Below are positions 34,435 to 43,744 of a stretch of 64,000 nt of DNA, piece after piece (position 1 is the first letter of the stretch; every line of letters starts with the position of its first letter). The DNA comes from Robiginitalea sp. (GTDB lineage: Bacteria > Bacteroidota > Bacteroidia > Flavobacteriales > Flavobacteriaceae), in assembly GCA_024642005.1 (NCBI GenBank), contig JAHECA010000015.1, positions 2,706 to 66,705 on the forward strand, written 5' to 3'. The translations under genes were made by a program, and so were the position numbers. Below the pieces are notes generated by a model. The model searched no databases. It was not told the origin of the DNA and saw only the letters and a program-made list of their open reading frames with translations.

Positions 34435-35598
34435 ATGTCCAAAATTCTGGTAATCGAGGATGAAGCGGCTATACGCCGGGTATTGGTGAAAATCCTCAGC
34501 GAGGAAAACGACCAATACCAGGTCGAAGAAGCTGAAAACGGCCTGGAAGGGCTTGATAAAATCAAAAAGACGGATTACGACCTGGTCTTGTGCGACATCA
34601 AAATGCCCAAGATGGACGGGGTGGAAGTGCTGGAGGCAGGTCGCAAAATAAAGCCGGAAGTGCCCTACATCATGATCTCAGGCCACGGCGACCTCGATAC
34701 AGCTGTTCAGACCATGCGCCTGGGGGCCTTCGACTATATCTCCAAACCCCCTGACCTGAACCGCCTGCTAACCACCGTCCGAAATGCGCTGGACCGAAAG
34801 GAACTGGTCGTCGAAAACAAGATTCTCAAGAAAAAGGTGAGCAAGAATTACGACATGGTTGGGGCGAGCCGCGAGATTTTGGCCATTAAGGAGATGATAG
34901 ACAAAGTGGCGCCCACCGATGCCCGCGTGCTCATTACAGGCTCCAACGGCACCGGGAAAGAACTGGTAGCCCACTGGCTCCACGAGAAAAGCCCGAGGAG
35001 CCCGGCCCCTTTCGTGGAAGTGAACTGCGCGGCCATCCCTTCCGAGCTCATCGAAAGCGAATTGTTCGGGCACGTGAAGGGCGCTTTTACCTCTGCGGTC
35101 AAAGACCGGGCAGGGAAATTCGAAACGGCCAACAAGGGCACCCTCTTCCTGGACGAAATTGGCGATATGAGCCTCTCTGCCCAAGCCAAGGTATTGCGCG
35201 CCCTGCAGGAGAATAAGATTTCCCGGGTGGGCTCAGACAAAGATATTCAGGTAGACGTGCGCGTAGTGGCCGCAACCAACAAAGACCTGCAGAAGGAGAT
35301 TGCCGAAGGGAAGTTCCGGGAAGACTTGTACCATCGGTTGGCGGTTATCCTCATCAAGGTACCTTCTCTGAATGAACGGCGCAACGACATTCCGCTACTT
35401 ATCGAGCATTTTTCCGATAAAATAGCTGCGGAACAGGGCACGGCCCCCAAGGGTTTCTCGCCCAAGGCTGTGAAGCTGCTCCAGGAATACGACTGGACTG
35501 GTAACATCAGGGAGTTGCGCAATGTCGTGGAACGCCTGATTATTCTGGGTGGCAAAGAAGTCTCCGAAGAAGACGTAAAATTGTTCGCCAGTAAGTAA
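34435..35598 (+). CDS. NtrC-family response regulator without DNA-binding domain
   Basis: 387 residues. Receiver domain 1-120 with phospho-acceptor D54 (VLCDIKMPKMDG) and K104 region (DYISKPPDL), then a sigma-54-type AAA+ domain: Walker A GSNGTGKE near 169, Walker B TLFLDEIGDM, R-finger region and WTGNIRELRNVVERL. The sigma-54 contact loop reads GAFTSA at 216-221 instead of GAFTGA. The protein ends about ten residues after the AAA+ domain, so the usual Fis helix-turn-helix is absent. It may act without DNA binding, or with a partner. No kinase is adjacent. Confidence 0.9.
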   Translation: MSKILVIEDEAAIRRVLVKILSEENDQYQVEEAENGLEGLDKIKKTDYDLVLCDIKMPKMDGVEVLEAGRKIKPEVPYIMISGHGDLDTAVQTMRLGAFDYISKPPDLNRLLTTVRNALDRKELVVENKILKKKVSKNYDMVGASREILAIKEMIDKVAPTDARVLITGSNGTGKELVAHWLHEKSPRSPAPFVEVNCAAIPSELIESELFGHVKGAFTSAVKDRAGKFETANKGTLFLDEIGDMSLSAQAKVLRALQENKISRVGSDKDIQVDVRVVAATNKDLQKEIAEGKFREDLYHRLAVILIKVPSLNERRNDIPLLIEHFSDKIAAEQGTAPKGFSPKAVKLLQEYDWTGNIRELRNVVERLIILGGKEVSEEDVKLFASK

Positions 35599-35607
35599 GT
35601 AACGGGG

Positions 35608-36303
35608 TTACTTACCAGAACAAGACCTGAGCTGGTCCAGGGCCGATTCAGTCAATTCCTTGGTGCGCAGGTTGTAGTAGCGCTTGGCCGGGGAAAGGTC
35701 TTCGCGCAGCAGTTGCCTTTCGCAATGGGCGTAGATGCGCTCCACGAATGTTAGGGCTTCCTGGCAGGGTACGCCTTCCACCACCTCCCTGAGCGAGGAT
35801 TCATACGATTGTAGCGACTGGTCGATATGGCTGCGAACCTGGGCTTCAGTCTCGGGCTGTGAGGGCCCGGCTGCGGCCTGGTCCGAAAGCGTGTTCATGC
35901 TCAATAGTTCGTTGTCGAAGGGGCCGTCGTGTTTGGCGTTGTGCTCATCGAAGGCATCCCGTCCGGCCCGGGCATCGTCGAGCGCCCGGCGAAGCAATAT
36001 GCGGGCGCCTTCCACCGTGCTTACTCGGGTCGCCATTTTGAGGTTCTCCACGCCTTGTTCCATATGCCTGACGGCGTAGTCACAGCCACAGGCCTGCATC
36101 TGTTCCCGCGACTTTTCCACAGTATTCAAGGCTTTGTAGGTGTGATAGCGGGTTAGGTTCAGGTCGTCTGCCTTCAGGGCATTCTGGAGGTGGTTTTCGA
36201 TAAAGCCGAGGAGGGATCCGGCATTTGAGCAGGCATCGGTGGGCTTGGCGGCTGCATGCAGCCAGATAAAGCCCATACAGAGAAACAGGAAGAAGTTTCG
36301 CAT
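35608..36303 (-). CDS. Secreted helical hypothetical protein
   Basis: From the ATG at 36303 the product is 231 residues with a signal peptide (MRNFFLFLCMGFIWLHAAA). The mature part is helical with paired Cys (ACGCDYAVRHMEQGVENL; ACSNAG; PCQEA; HCERQ; SCSGK) that may form disulfides. Family unknown to me. It is convergent with the response regulator, 9 nt apart, so likely monocistronic. The ATG at 36315 is an alternative. Confidence 0.65.
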   Translation of the reverse strand: MRNFFLFLCMGFIWLHAAAKPTDACSNAGSLLGFIENHLQNALKADDLNLTRYHTYKALNTVEKSREQMQACGCDYAVRHMEQGVENLKMATRVSTVEGARILLRRALDDARAGRDAFDEHNAKHDGPFDNELLSMNTLSDQAAAGPSQPETEAQVRSHIDQSLQSYESSLREVVEGVPCQEALTFVERIYAHCERQLLREDLSPAKRYYNLRTKELTESALDQLRSCSGK

Positions 36304-36505
36304 AAGATAGTACATGGTGCTCCGGAAAAACCGGGGCGTGATTTGGGTAACTCAAAATTAGACAAAGCCCTCAGGGCCGGCTATTTTATTCGTTCAGGAG
36401 CTGCTTCGCACCGATAACCTGACAGCCGGGCCGCGGCAGTCTCGCCGTTCGGACTATTTTCCCGGTCGAATGGCGCTGCCCCGCATTTTATTTTATCTTC
36501 ACGGC

Positions 36506-37405
36506 ATGAAGCCTATCTCAGCCAAAAAGTATCGGGCCCACGCCAACACCGACCTGAGTACCTGCGTGACGTACGAAGATTTCGGGGCAGGCGACAAGGC
36601 GCTCAAGAAAAACCTGGAGCACTTGCGCAAGCGCCTCGGAAAATTCCAGGATACCCTTTATGCCCATGGCAAATACGCCGTGCTGGTATGTCTGCAGGGT
36701 ATGGATACAGCCGGGAAAGACAGCCTGGTTCGTGAGGTTTTTAAAGATTTCAATGCCCGTGGGGTGGTGGTGCACAGTTTTAAGGTGCCAACCGAATTGG
36801 AACGCAAGCACGATTACCTCTGGCGGCATTACATCGCCTTGCCTGCGCGGGGCAAATTCGGTGTGTTCAACCGCACCCACTACGAAAATGTGCTGGTAAC
36901 CCGGGTGCACCCCCAATACATACTGGGCGAATACCTGCCCGATGTCAAGAGCGTCGAAGACATAGACCAGGCTTTCTGGGAGCGGCGCTTCGAACAAATC
37001 AATGCCTTTGAAAAGAACCTGGCCCAAAACGGGACGGTTATCTTTAAATTTTTCCTGCACCTCTCCAAGGAGGAACAACGGCAGCGGTTGCTCCGCAGGC
37101 TCAAACTGCGACAAAAACACTGGAAATTTTCCCCGGGAGACCTGGAGGAACGCAAACTGTGGGCGCGCTACCAGGAGTGTTACCAGGAGGCCATTCGGAA
37201 AACGACCTTTCCGCATGCTCCCTGGTACGTGGTTCCGTCAGACAGCAAACCTGCGGCAAGGCTCATAGTGGCCTCCATCCTGGAAGAGGTTCTCACGGCA
37301 TACAAAGATGTTCAGGAGCCCGAGCTGTCGGAAGAAGTTAAAATCCACCTCGACGAATACCGCAAAAACCTGGAATCGGAGAGCCCCCACAATACGAAAC
37401 CGTAA
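36506..37405 (+). CDS. ppk2: Polyphosphate kinase 2 family protein
   Basis: 299 residues of the PPK2 family, which transfers phosphate between polyphosphate and nucleoside mono- or diphosphates. Walker A is GMDTAGKDS near 65-73, with RGVVVHSFKVPTELERKHDY and the lid region RTHYENVLVTRVHP following; Walker B-like NGTVIFKFFLHLSKEEQ. The size fits a single-domain type. The ATG at 36506 starts the conserved region. The M28 peptidase gene follows after 5 nt. Confidence 0.92.
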   Translation: MKPISAKKYRAHANTDLSTCVTYEDFGAGDKALKKNLEHLRKRLGKFQDTLYAHGKYAVLVCLQGMDTAGKDSLVREVFKDFNARGVVVHSFKVPTELERKHDYLWRHYIALPARGKFGVFNRTHYENVLVTRVHPQYILGEYLPDVKSVEDIDQAFWERRFEQINAFEKNLAQNGTVIFKFFLHLSKEEQRQRLLRRLKLRQKHWKFSPGDLEERKLWARYQECYQEAIRKTTFPHAPWYVVPSDSKPAARLIVASILEEVLTAYKDVQEPELSEEVKIHLDEYRKNLESESPHNTKP

Positions 37406-37410
37406 TTCGC

Positions 37411-38853
37411 ATGAAAAACTGGAATATCAAAATGAATATGAAGTTTGGCAAACTGGCGGTGGCCCTGGCCCTGTTGGCCCTGGCCTGGATCCCGGGTGCG
37501 CAGGCCCAGCAAGACGATGCAGAAATGATCCGGCGTATATACGACCTGGCCCTTACCGAAGGAAAAGCCTACGACTGGCTTTCCCACCTCACGAACCAGA
37601 TCGGCGGAAGGCTTTCGGGTTCAGTGCAGGCCCAGCAGGCCGTGGATTATACCCGAAAGGAAATGGAAGCCCTGGGGCTCGACCGGGTCTGGCTCCAGCC
37701 GGTCATGGTGCCGAAATGGGTGAGGGGTACGCCCGAGTTTGCCTATATCGAAAGTACCCCCGGCCATACGAATAATGTGCCGATATGTGCCCTGGGGGGG
37801 TCTGTAGCCACACCCCCGGCCGGAATCAAGGCCCCGGTGGTCGAGGTGCGCAGCTTCGAGGAGCTGGCCGATCTTGGCCGCGAAGGGGTGGCGGGCAAAA
37901 TTGTTTTTTTTAACCGCCCGATGGACCCCACCCTGATCCACACCTTCCAGGCTTATGGAGGCAGTGTGAACCAACGCCACGGTGGGGCAGCCGAAGCCGC
38001 CAGGTATGGGGCCGTAGGGGTTATCGTGCGATCGATGAACCTGAGGCTGGACGACCATCCGCATACCGGCTCCATGAGCTACGGCGACCTGCCCGCAGAC
38101 CAGCAGATCCCGGCGGCGGCTATCAGCACCAATGGGGCCGAACTGCTGAGCACCACCCTGAAGCTGAACCCGGACATCCAGTTTTATTTCAAGCAGAACT
38201 GCCGGCAGATGGAAGAAGTACTTTCCTATAATGTGATCGGGGAAATAAAGGGAAGTGAACACCCAGAGGAATATATGGTGGTGGGTGGCCACCTCGATTC
38301 CTGGGACCTGGGCAGCGGCGCCCACGACGACGGGGCGGGCTGCGTGCAGAGCATGGAAGTGCTGCGCCTGCTTGTAAAAGCGGGCTACAAACCCCGCCAT
38401 ACGCTGCGGGCCGTGATGTTCATGAACGAGGAGAACGGCCTAAGGGGAGGTACCAAATACGCCGAGGAAGCCCAGAAAAACCGTGAAACCCATGTTTTTG
38501 CCCTCGAGAGCGATTCCGGCGGGTTTACCCCCCGGGGATTCACCTTCGACTGTACCGATGCGGCCTTTTCTAAAATCAGCCAATGGGAACCCCTGTTTAT
38601 GCCTTATCTGGATTTGCAGCTGAGCCGCGGCGGGGGCGGGGCCGACATCGGTCCGCTGAAGCCCCAGGGCTTGATACTCGCGGGCATGAGGCCCGATTCA
38701 CAGCGGTATTTTGATTACCACCACGCCGAAACGGATACATTCGATGCCGTGAACCGACGCGAACTGGAACTGGGGGCCGCGGCCATGACCTCCCTGATCT
38801 ACCTGGCCGACAAAACAGGGTTTGACGGGTTAACGGGCACGCAAGGCCGCTGA
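37411..38853 (+). CDS. M28 family zinc aminopeptidase (carboxypeptidase Q-like)
   Basis: 480 residues. Signal peptide near residues 10-32 ([20 protein letters not shown]), so the protein is secreted; the ATGs at 37432 and 37438 are alternative starts. A PA domain insertion lies around 110-250. The dizinc centre is visible: HLDSWD, DDGAG, the catalytic Glu pair in [16 protein letters not shown] and HHAETDT. It hydrolyses peptides or dipeptides outside the cell. It is 5 nt after ppk2. Confidence 0.9.
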   Translation: MKNWNIKMNMKFGKLAVALALLALAWIPGAQAQQDDAEMIRRIYDLALTEGKAYDWLSHLTNQIGGRLSGSVQAQQAVDYTRKEMEALGLDRVWLQPVMVPKWVRGTPEFAYIESTPGHTNNVPICALGGSVATPPAGIKAPVVEVRSFEELADLGREGVAGKIVFFNRPMDPTLIHTFQAYGGSVNQRHGGAAEAARYGAVGVIVRSMNLRLDDHPHTGSMSYGDLPADQQIPAAAISTNGAELLSTTLKLNPDIQFYFKQNCRQMEEVLSYNVIGEIKGSEHPEEYMVVGGHLDSWDLGSGAHDDGAGCVQSMEVLRLLVKAGYKPRHTLRAVMFMNEENGLRGGTKYAEEAQKNRETHVFALESDSGGFTPRGFTFDCTDAAFSKISQWEPLFMPYLDLQLSRGGGGADIGPLKPQGLILAGMRPDSQRYFDYHHAETDTFDAVNRRELELGAAAMTSLIYLADKTGFDGLTGTQGR

Positions 38854-38882
38854 GGCGGTTCGGTCGGGCCCGAATATTATCG

Positions 38883-38890
38883 TATCTTTG
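38883..38890 (+). promoter_or_regulatory. -7 box of the immunophilin gene
   Basis: Perfect TATCTTTG box 18 nt before the start codon at 38909; this rules out the in-frame codon at 38888 as start. Confidence 0.55.
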
Positions 38891-38908
38891 CGGCCTAAAA
38901 ACGAAATC

Positions 38909-39841
38909 ATGCAGGACGGAATCTACGCGAAATTCAATACCCCAAAAGGGGCCATTACGGTAAAACTCACCCACGACAAAACCCCGGGAACGGTGGGCAA
39001 TTTCGTAGGGCTGGCAGAAGGCAAGATCAAGGGCACCGCCGGAAGCCCGGGCAAGCCCTATTATGACGGACTGACCTTCCACCGGGTGATAGCCGATTTC
39101 ATGATACAGGGCGGCTGCCCTAAAGGCACTGGCACCGGCGACCCCGGGTATAAGTTCGACGATGAGTTCCACCCTGATTTGCGGCACGACACCCCTGGGG
39201 TACTTTCCATGGCCAATGCCGGGCCCGGCACCAATGGCAGCCAGTTTTTCATCACCCATGTGCCCACTCCCTGGCTCGATAAGAAACATACAGTTTTCGG
39301 CAAAGTAGCGCAGGGGCAGGAAGTGGTCGATGCCATCGCCCAGGGCGACCGTATCGAGTCGCTGGAGATTTTGCGGATTGGGGCCGAGGCTGAGGCCTGG
39401 GATGCCGTTGCTGCATTCAACACCTTCGTGCAATCGGCAGAAGAGCGGGAGGAAAAGGCCAGGGCCGAAAGGCAGGCCCAGCTCGACAAACATGCTGAGG
39501 GCTTTCAGCAGACCGCGAGCGGACTCCGTTATAAAATATTGCAATCGGGCAATGGCGCGAAGCCTGCCGAAGGCGACCGGGTCGCCGTCCATTACGAAGG
39601 CTCCCTGCTTGACGGGACCGTATTCGACAGTTCGGTTCAGCGGGGTGAGCCCATAGAATTCCTGTTAGGGGTGGGGCAGGTTATCCCGGGCTGGGACGAA
39701 GGTATCCAACTGCTTCGGGTAGGAGACAAGGCGCGCCTGCTGATCCCGTCTGAACTGGCTTATGGCTCAAGTGGTGCCGGGGGTGTGATTCCCCCCGATG
39801 CGCCCCTGTTGTTTGATGTTTCCCTGGAGGGAATCTCATAA
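38909..39841 (+). CDS. Cyclophilin-FKBP fusion peptidyl-prolyl isomerase
   Basis: 310 residues joining two unrelated prolyl isomerase folds. Residues 1-165 are cyclophilin ([32 protein letters not shown]). A charged helix ([20 protein letters not shown]) links to an FKBP domain from about 205 ([46 protein letters not shown]). No signal peptide, so cytoplasmic. Dual-family immunophilins of this order are known in flavobacteria. It has its own promoter and a strong terminator. Confidence 0.93.
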   Translation: MQDGIYAKFNTPKGAITVKLTHDKTPGTVGNFVGLAEGKIKGTAGSPGKPYYDGLTFHRVIADFMIQGGCPKGTGTGDPGYKFDDEFHPDLRHDTPGVLSMANAGPGTNGSQFFITHVPTPWLDKKHTVFGKVAQGQEVVDAIAQGDRIESLEILRIGAEAEAWDAVAAFNTFVQSAEEREEKARAERQAQLDKHAEGFQQTASGLRYKILQSGNGAKPAEGDRVAVHYEGSLLDGTVFDSSVQRGEPIEFLLGVGQVIPGWDEGIQLLRVGDKARLLIPSELAYGSSGAGGVIPPDAPLLFDVSLEGIS

Positions 39842-39860
39842 AGTACGCATTACATCAAAA

Positions 39861-39888
39861 AAAAACCCCGGACTTGGCCGGGGTTTTT
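39861..39888. terminator. Bidirectional terminator between immunophilin and cold-shock genes
   Basis: 11-bp stem AAAAACCCCGG/CCGGGGTTTTT with a 6-nt loop and T-runs on both strands, between two convergent genes. Confidence 0.85.
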
Positions 39889-39905
39889 TACTAGAAAAAA
39901 CTTGC

Positions 39906-40100
39906 TTATTCTACGACGCGCACGTCTACAGCATTCATGCCTTTTTTTCCTTGTTGCAGTTCAAATTCCACAACATCACCTTCGCGAATTTCGTCAATAA
40001 GGCCTGTGACGTGTACAAAATGATCTTTTTGCGAACCTTCTTCGGTTATAAAGCCATATCCTTTGGAATGGTTGAAGAATTTTACTGTTCCTGTACTCAT
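39906..40100 (-). CDS. Cold-shock (CspA-type) protein
   Basis: A 64-residue single-strand nucleic acid chaperone. RNP1 is KGYGFI (residues 13-18); RNP2 reads DHFVHV, where the family usually has DVFVH. The remainder GDVVEFELQQGKKGMNAVDV fits the five-stranded OB fold. A -7 box TACCTTTG lies on the minus strand at 40127-40134, giving a short 5' leader. Confidence 0.94.
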   Translation of the reverse strand: MSTGTVKFFNHSKGYGFITEEGSQKDHFVHVTGLIDEIREGDVVEFELQQGKKGMNAVDVRVVE

Positions 40101-40126
40101 GATTGAAAAATAAATAGATTAAAGTG

Positions 40127-40134
40127 CAAAGGTA
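40127..40134 (-). promoter_or_regulatory. -7 box of the cold-shock gene
   Basis: Perfect TACCTTTG on the minus strand, 26 nt before the start codon; no TTG at the proper spacing. Confidence 0.5.
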
Positions 40135-40205
40135 GGATTTAAATTTTAACTGACCGCCTGTTAGTGAACTAACTTTAAAATTATCCAACTGAAAACCAAT
40201 TTGTT

Positions 40206-40844
40206 TCAGACAGTTGGGTCGGGGGTAAGCCGCAGGTACGGCTTAATTTCTTTCACACCTTTCTCGAAAAGCTTGCGGGCCTCCTCGGTTGGCACCGACG
40301 GGCTTACCACCACATCTTGCCCATGCTCCCAGTTGGCCGGAGTTGCCACCTTGCGGTAGGCGGTGAGCTGCAGGGAATCGATTACCCGCAGTAATTCGTG
40401 GAAATTACGGCCGGTCGAGGCGGGGTAGGTGAGTATGAGTTTCACTTTCCGGTCGGGCCCGATAATAAAAACAGAACGTACGGTCTGGGTATCGTTGGCA
40501 TTCGGATGAATCATGTCGTAAAGGTCGGATACCTGACGGTCTTCGTCGGCGATGATCGGGAAGTTGACACTGGTATGCTGGGTCTCATTGATATCGCGAA
40601 TCCACGCGTGGTGCGATTCCACCCCGTCTACGCTCAGAGCGATCATTTTTACATTTCGCCTGGCGAATTCGTCCTTGAATTTGGCGGCTGTACCCAGTTC
40701 GGTGGTGCAGACAGGTGTGAAATCAGCAGGGTGTGAGAACAGGATACCCCAGCCATCGCCCAGGTAGTCGTAGAAGTTTAAGGTTCCCATGGAGGTTTCC
40801 GCCTTGAAATCGGGGGCGGTATCTCCCAGTCGTAAAGTTGCCAT
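40206..40844 (-). CDS. Peroxiredoxin (Prx6 type)
   Basis: This 212-residue thiol peroxidase reduces hydrogen peroxide and alkyl hydroperoxides. The peroxidatic Cys sits in SHPADFTPVCTTELG near residue 46. The long C-terminal arm (NWEHGQDVVVSPSVPTEEA) and ALSVDGVESHHAW are of the Prx6 subfamily. There is no second Cys of the 2-Cys type nearby. A -7 box (TATATTTG, minus strand, 40874-40881) precedes it. Confidence 0.94.
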   Translation of the reverse strand: MATLRLGDTAPDFKAETSMGTLNFYDYLGDGWGILFSHPADFTPVCTTELGTAAKFKDEFARRNVKMIALSVDGVESHHAWIRDINETQHTSVNFPIIADEDRQVSDLYDMIHPNANDTQTVRSVFIIGPDRKVKLILTYPASTGRNFHELLRVIDSLQLTAYRKVATPANWEHGQDVVVSPSVPTEEARKLFEKGVKEIKPYLRLTPDPTV

Positions 40845-40903
40845 GATGGTGTTTTTATCATTTCATAAGTCTACAAATATAATAGATTAAATAGAATATA
40901 GAA

Positions 40904-40934
40904 TTGGACGTAGGTTAAAGTTGTATTAATTTTG
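40904..40934 (+). promoter_or_regulatory. Promoter of the YfiT-like gene
   Basis: TTG (40904-40906), 20 nt, TAATTTTG (40927-40934), 26 nt before the start codon. Confidence 0.65.
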
Positions 40935-40960
40935 GAAGCACCAGTGCAATCCTTTCGCCT

Positions 40961-41506
40961 ATGAATCCCTCCAACCTCGAAGCCCTTAAGTATCCGATCG
41001 GCCATTTTGAAGTGCCTGATGCGATCGAACCTGTGCAGATCTCACGCTGGATTGATGCTCTGGAAGTCCTTCCCGGGCAGGTCAGGAGCCTGGTTGGCAC
41101 CTGGAGCGATGCCCGGCTAGACACCCCTTACCGACCTGGGGGCTGGACGGTGCGCCAGGTGGTACACCACCTTTCAGACAGCCACCACAACAGTTACATA
41201 CGTTTCAAATGGGCCCTTACCGAAGATTCGCCTGTCATCAAGGCCTATGATGAGAAGGCCTGGGCAGGCCTGTTTGATTCCCGGAAGGCCCCGGTAGCCC
41301 TTTCCCTCGATCATTTGCAGGCCGTGCACGCCAAGCTGGTGTTCCTGCTCAGGGGGCTGGGGCCGGAAGACCTGGGCCGGAGCTTTGTCCATCCTGAAGG
41401 TATGTCGGCCACCCGGCTCGACGAGAATATCGGCCGCTATGCCTGGCATGGCAACCACCATCTGGCCCATATCCAAAACCTGAAGGAACGCGAGGGCTGG
41501 CTTTAG
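40961..41506 (+). CDS. YfiT-family DinB-like thiol transferase/metal-dependent hydrolase
   Basis: 181 residues of the DinB four-helix fold. Three histidines that bind a metal are in RQVVHHLSDSH and YAWHGNHHLAHI. The start LKYPIGHFEVPDAI matches YfiT proteins. The Bacillus relative is linked to bacillithiol transfer; flavobacteria often make bacillithiol, so a detoxification role is plausible. Overlaps the convergent GNAT gene by 4 nt. Confidence 0.9.
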   Translation: MNPSNLEALKYPIGHFEVPDAIEPVQISRWIDALEVLPGQVRSLVGTWSDARLDTPYRPGGWTVRQVVHHLSDSHHNSYIRFKWALTEDSPVIKAYDEKAWAGLFDSRKAPVALSLDHLQAVHAKLVFLLRGLGPEDLGRSFVHPEGMSATRLDENIGRYAWHGNHHLAHIQNLKEREGWL

Positions 41507-42084
41507 GGTTCCAGGTCTATACCAACGGCCCACATGGCTTTTTCAGCTTCCAGGACCTCCGGGTAAGGCACTTCGGTAGTGCCCAGAAACCTAAATCCGT
41601 GTTTGAGATAAAAGCTACGGGCAGGACCCTTGTACATGGTTTCCAGCCACAGGCCTTTCATCCCAATTGCCCGGGCCCAGCTGCAAAATTGTTGCATCAG
41701 GACGCTGCCAAGACCCAGCCCGGTATAGGCTTTTTTGAGGTAAATTTTCTCAAGAAACAAAGCATTGCCCGGGTGAAAGTCGGCGCTGCTGCGCTTCAGG
41801 TCCAACTTAAAGATTCCTGCATGCCGGCCTTCTACCTGAACCAGGCCAAGGACGAAGGCAGGATTTTCGAGTTCGCGCGCTACCTGTTCTTCCCGGTAAT
41901 AGTGATTGAAATAGGGGCTGGGATCGCCTTCCGGCCAAAGCTGGGTATAGTGTTCCAGATATGCCGTAATTCCGGTTTGGCAATAATCCCCGATCGTTTC
42001 GGGAGTGACTGGGACCAGGTGAGCCAGCACTCCATTGCGAGTACTTACCTGCGCCTGCCATACCGCGGGGTGATCAGGATGCAT
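41503..42084 (-). CDS. GNAT family N-acetyltransferase
   Basis: 193 residues. The acetyl-CoA binding motif A reads LEKIYLKKAYTGLGLGSVLM (the R/QxxGxG/A pattern as YTGLGLG), followed by ARAIGMKGLWLETMYKGPAR and FYLKHGFRFLGTTE, the usual end of the fold. Substrate unknown. The start overlaps the end of the upstream thioredoxin-fold gene by 11 nt, so they are an operon. Confidence 0.88.
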   Translation of the reverse strand: MHPDHPAVWQAQVSTRNGVLAHLVPVTPETIGDYCQTGITAYLEHYTQLWPEGDPSPYFNHYYREEQVARELENPAFVLGLVQVEGRHAGIFKLDLKRSSADFHPGNALFLEKIYLKKAYTGLGLGSVLMQQFCSWARAIGMKGLWLETMYKGPARSFYLKHGFRFLGTTEVPYPEVLEAEKAMWAVGIDLEP

Positions 42085-42646
42085 CGGGTGCCGACTTCCA
42101 CTTGATGTTGCAGCCGAGGCTCGGTTTCTGCTCCACGGGGATGGGCTTTCCGGCCAGAAGCAGTTTCATGGCCCCCTCCAGATCGGCCCCTGTCACGGGG
42201 ATGCCGTTCCCGGGCCGGCTGTCGTCGAGCTGTCCCCGGTATACCAATTTCCCTGCGCTGTCAAACAGGTAGAAATCGGGCGTACAGGCGGCATCGTAAG
42301 CACGGGCCACTGTCTGGCTTTCGTCATAGAGGTAGGGAAAGGGGTAACCTTCCGAAAGGGCGGTTTCTTTCATTTTTTCAGGGCTGTCGTCGGGATAGTT
42401 GTTTACATCGTTGCTGGAAATGGCGACAAAGGCAATGCCCAGGGGCTGGAATTTACTGGCCAGGATAACCAGGCCTGAGTTTACGTGCTTTACATAAGGG
42501 CAGTGGTTGCAGATAAACAGGATCACAGTGCCGATGCGTCCCTGCACCTCCTCCAGGTTGCAGGTACGGCCGCTTACCGGGTCGGGCAGGCTGAAGTGCG
42601 GGGCCCTTGTGCCCAGCGGGAGCATATTGCTCGGGGTTCTCGCCAT
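42074..42646 (-). CDS. Thioredoxin-fold (AhpC/TSA-like) protein
   Basis: 190 residues, no signal peptide. It has a redoxin core with LGTRAPHFSLPDPVSG and ILFICNHCPYVKHVNSG, where a CxxY motif replaces the CxxC of thioredoxin, keeping one possible peroxidatic Cys. The DDSRPGNGIPVTGADLEGAM segment marks the subfamily seen often as thioredoxin family protein. The role is probably peroxide or disulfide chemistry. First gene of the operon with the GNAT gene. Confidence 0.88.
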   Translation of the reverse strand: MARTPSNMLPLGTRAPHFSLPDPVSGRTCNLEEVQGRIGTVILFICNHCPYVKHVNSGLVILASKFQPLGIAFVAISSNDVNNYPDDSPEKMKETALSEGYPFPYLYDESQTVARAYDAACTPDFYLFDSAGKLVYRGQLDDSRPGNGIPVTGADLEGAMKLLLAGKPIPVEQKPSLGCNIKWKSAPDAS

Positions 42647-42805
42647 CTGAAAGGATCAATTTCTTCTTAAAGGTACCAATAACTTGCGTATTCGGGGCAG
42701 GCTTTCTATCTTCTGAATGTCAAACGGAACCCTCCCCCGCTTTCGTGCCCTTTCCGGCCATGACCGCCATGGAAACCGGGCCACCTCGCGGAGGGGATAA
42801 ACTGA

Positions 42806-43744
42806 TTGTATTTGATCCTTCCACAACCCGCTGTCGACCAGGTCAACATTGCTTTCGATTCGAACCAGCTCTGGACCCTGAACCTGGCCCTGGCCCTGGT
42901 GATGTTCGGCATTTCCCTCGAATTAAGGGTGGCCGATTTCAACCGGTTGATGAAGGCGCCAAAAGCAGTATTTGCAGGCCTTGTGAGCCAGTTTCTGCTA
43001 TTGCCGGTCCTCACCTTTTTACTGGTAGTCTGGCTGGAGCCCCAACCGAGTATGGCCCTGGGGATGATTTTGGTGGCCTCCTGCCCGGGCGGTAATGTCT
43101 CCAATTTCATGACACAACTGGCGGGCGGCAATACCGCACTGTCTGTAAGCCTGACGGCTTTTGCCACCTTGCTGGCAGTTACCCTTACGCCCCTGAACCT
43201 CGAGCTCTGGGGCGGGTGGTACGGCCCGACTGCGGGCATTCTTCAGGCCGTGGATGTAAACTTCCTGGAAATGGTACGCCTGGTTGCCCTCCTGCTCGGG
43301 CTGCCTTTGCTGCTGGGGATGGCCATCCGTCGGTACCGGCCCCGATGGGCAGACCGGCTTTCACCTTTTTTTCGGGTAGCCTCCCTGCTTTTTTTTGGCG
43401 GGCTGGTGGTCTTTGCCCTGTGGAAAGACCGGGATGCCTTCCAGGCCTATGTGGGCCTGGTATTCGGAATTGTGGTGCTCCACAACGCGCTCGCCCTGCT
43501 CACCGGCTATGGGTGGGGGCGCGCTTTGAAACTCCCCCTGGCCGATGTGAAGACCCTGACCCTTGAAACCGGCATTCAGAATTCGGGCCTTGGCCTCCTG
43601 CTTATCTTCACCTTCTTCAATGGCTTGGGCGGCATGGCCGTAGTGGCTGCCTTCTGGGGCATTTGGCACCTGGTTTCCGGTCTGCTCATCGCCTGGCTGT
43701 GGGGGCTTCCCGCAACCCGGAAACAAACTGCAGGAATGCCATGA
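42806..43744 (+). CDS. Bile acid:sodium symporter family protein
   Basis: 312 residues with about nine helices of the BASS fold. Signature pieces: FGISLELRVADFNRLMKAPK, VASCPGGNVSNFMTQLAGGN (sodium-site crossover) and LTLETGIQNSGLGLLL. It imports organic anions such as keto acids with sodium. The start is a TTG at 42806; no ATG precedes the first helix. Its stop overlaps the acyltransferase start (ATGA). Confidence 0.9.
   Translation: MYLILPQPAVDQVNIAFDSNQLWTLNLALALVMFGISLELRVADFNRLMKAPKAVFAGLVSQFLLLPVLTFLLVVWLEPQPSMALGMILVASCPGGNVSNFMTQLAGGNTALSVSLTAFATLLAVTLTPLNLELWGGWYGPTAGILQAVDVNFLEMVRLVALLLGLPLLLGMAIRRYRPRWADRLSPFFRVASLLFFGGLVVFALWKDRDAFQAYVGLVFGIVVLHNALALLTGYGWGRALKLPLADVKTLTLETGIQNSGLGLLLIFTFFNGLGGMAVVAAFWGIWHLVSGLLIAWLWGLPATRKQTAGMP

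Noticed and set aside
33088-34515. Antisense open frame across the MscS gene and the gap after it
   Set aside because: No domain or start context; it is the complement of MscS codons and a non-coding gap.
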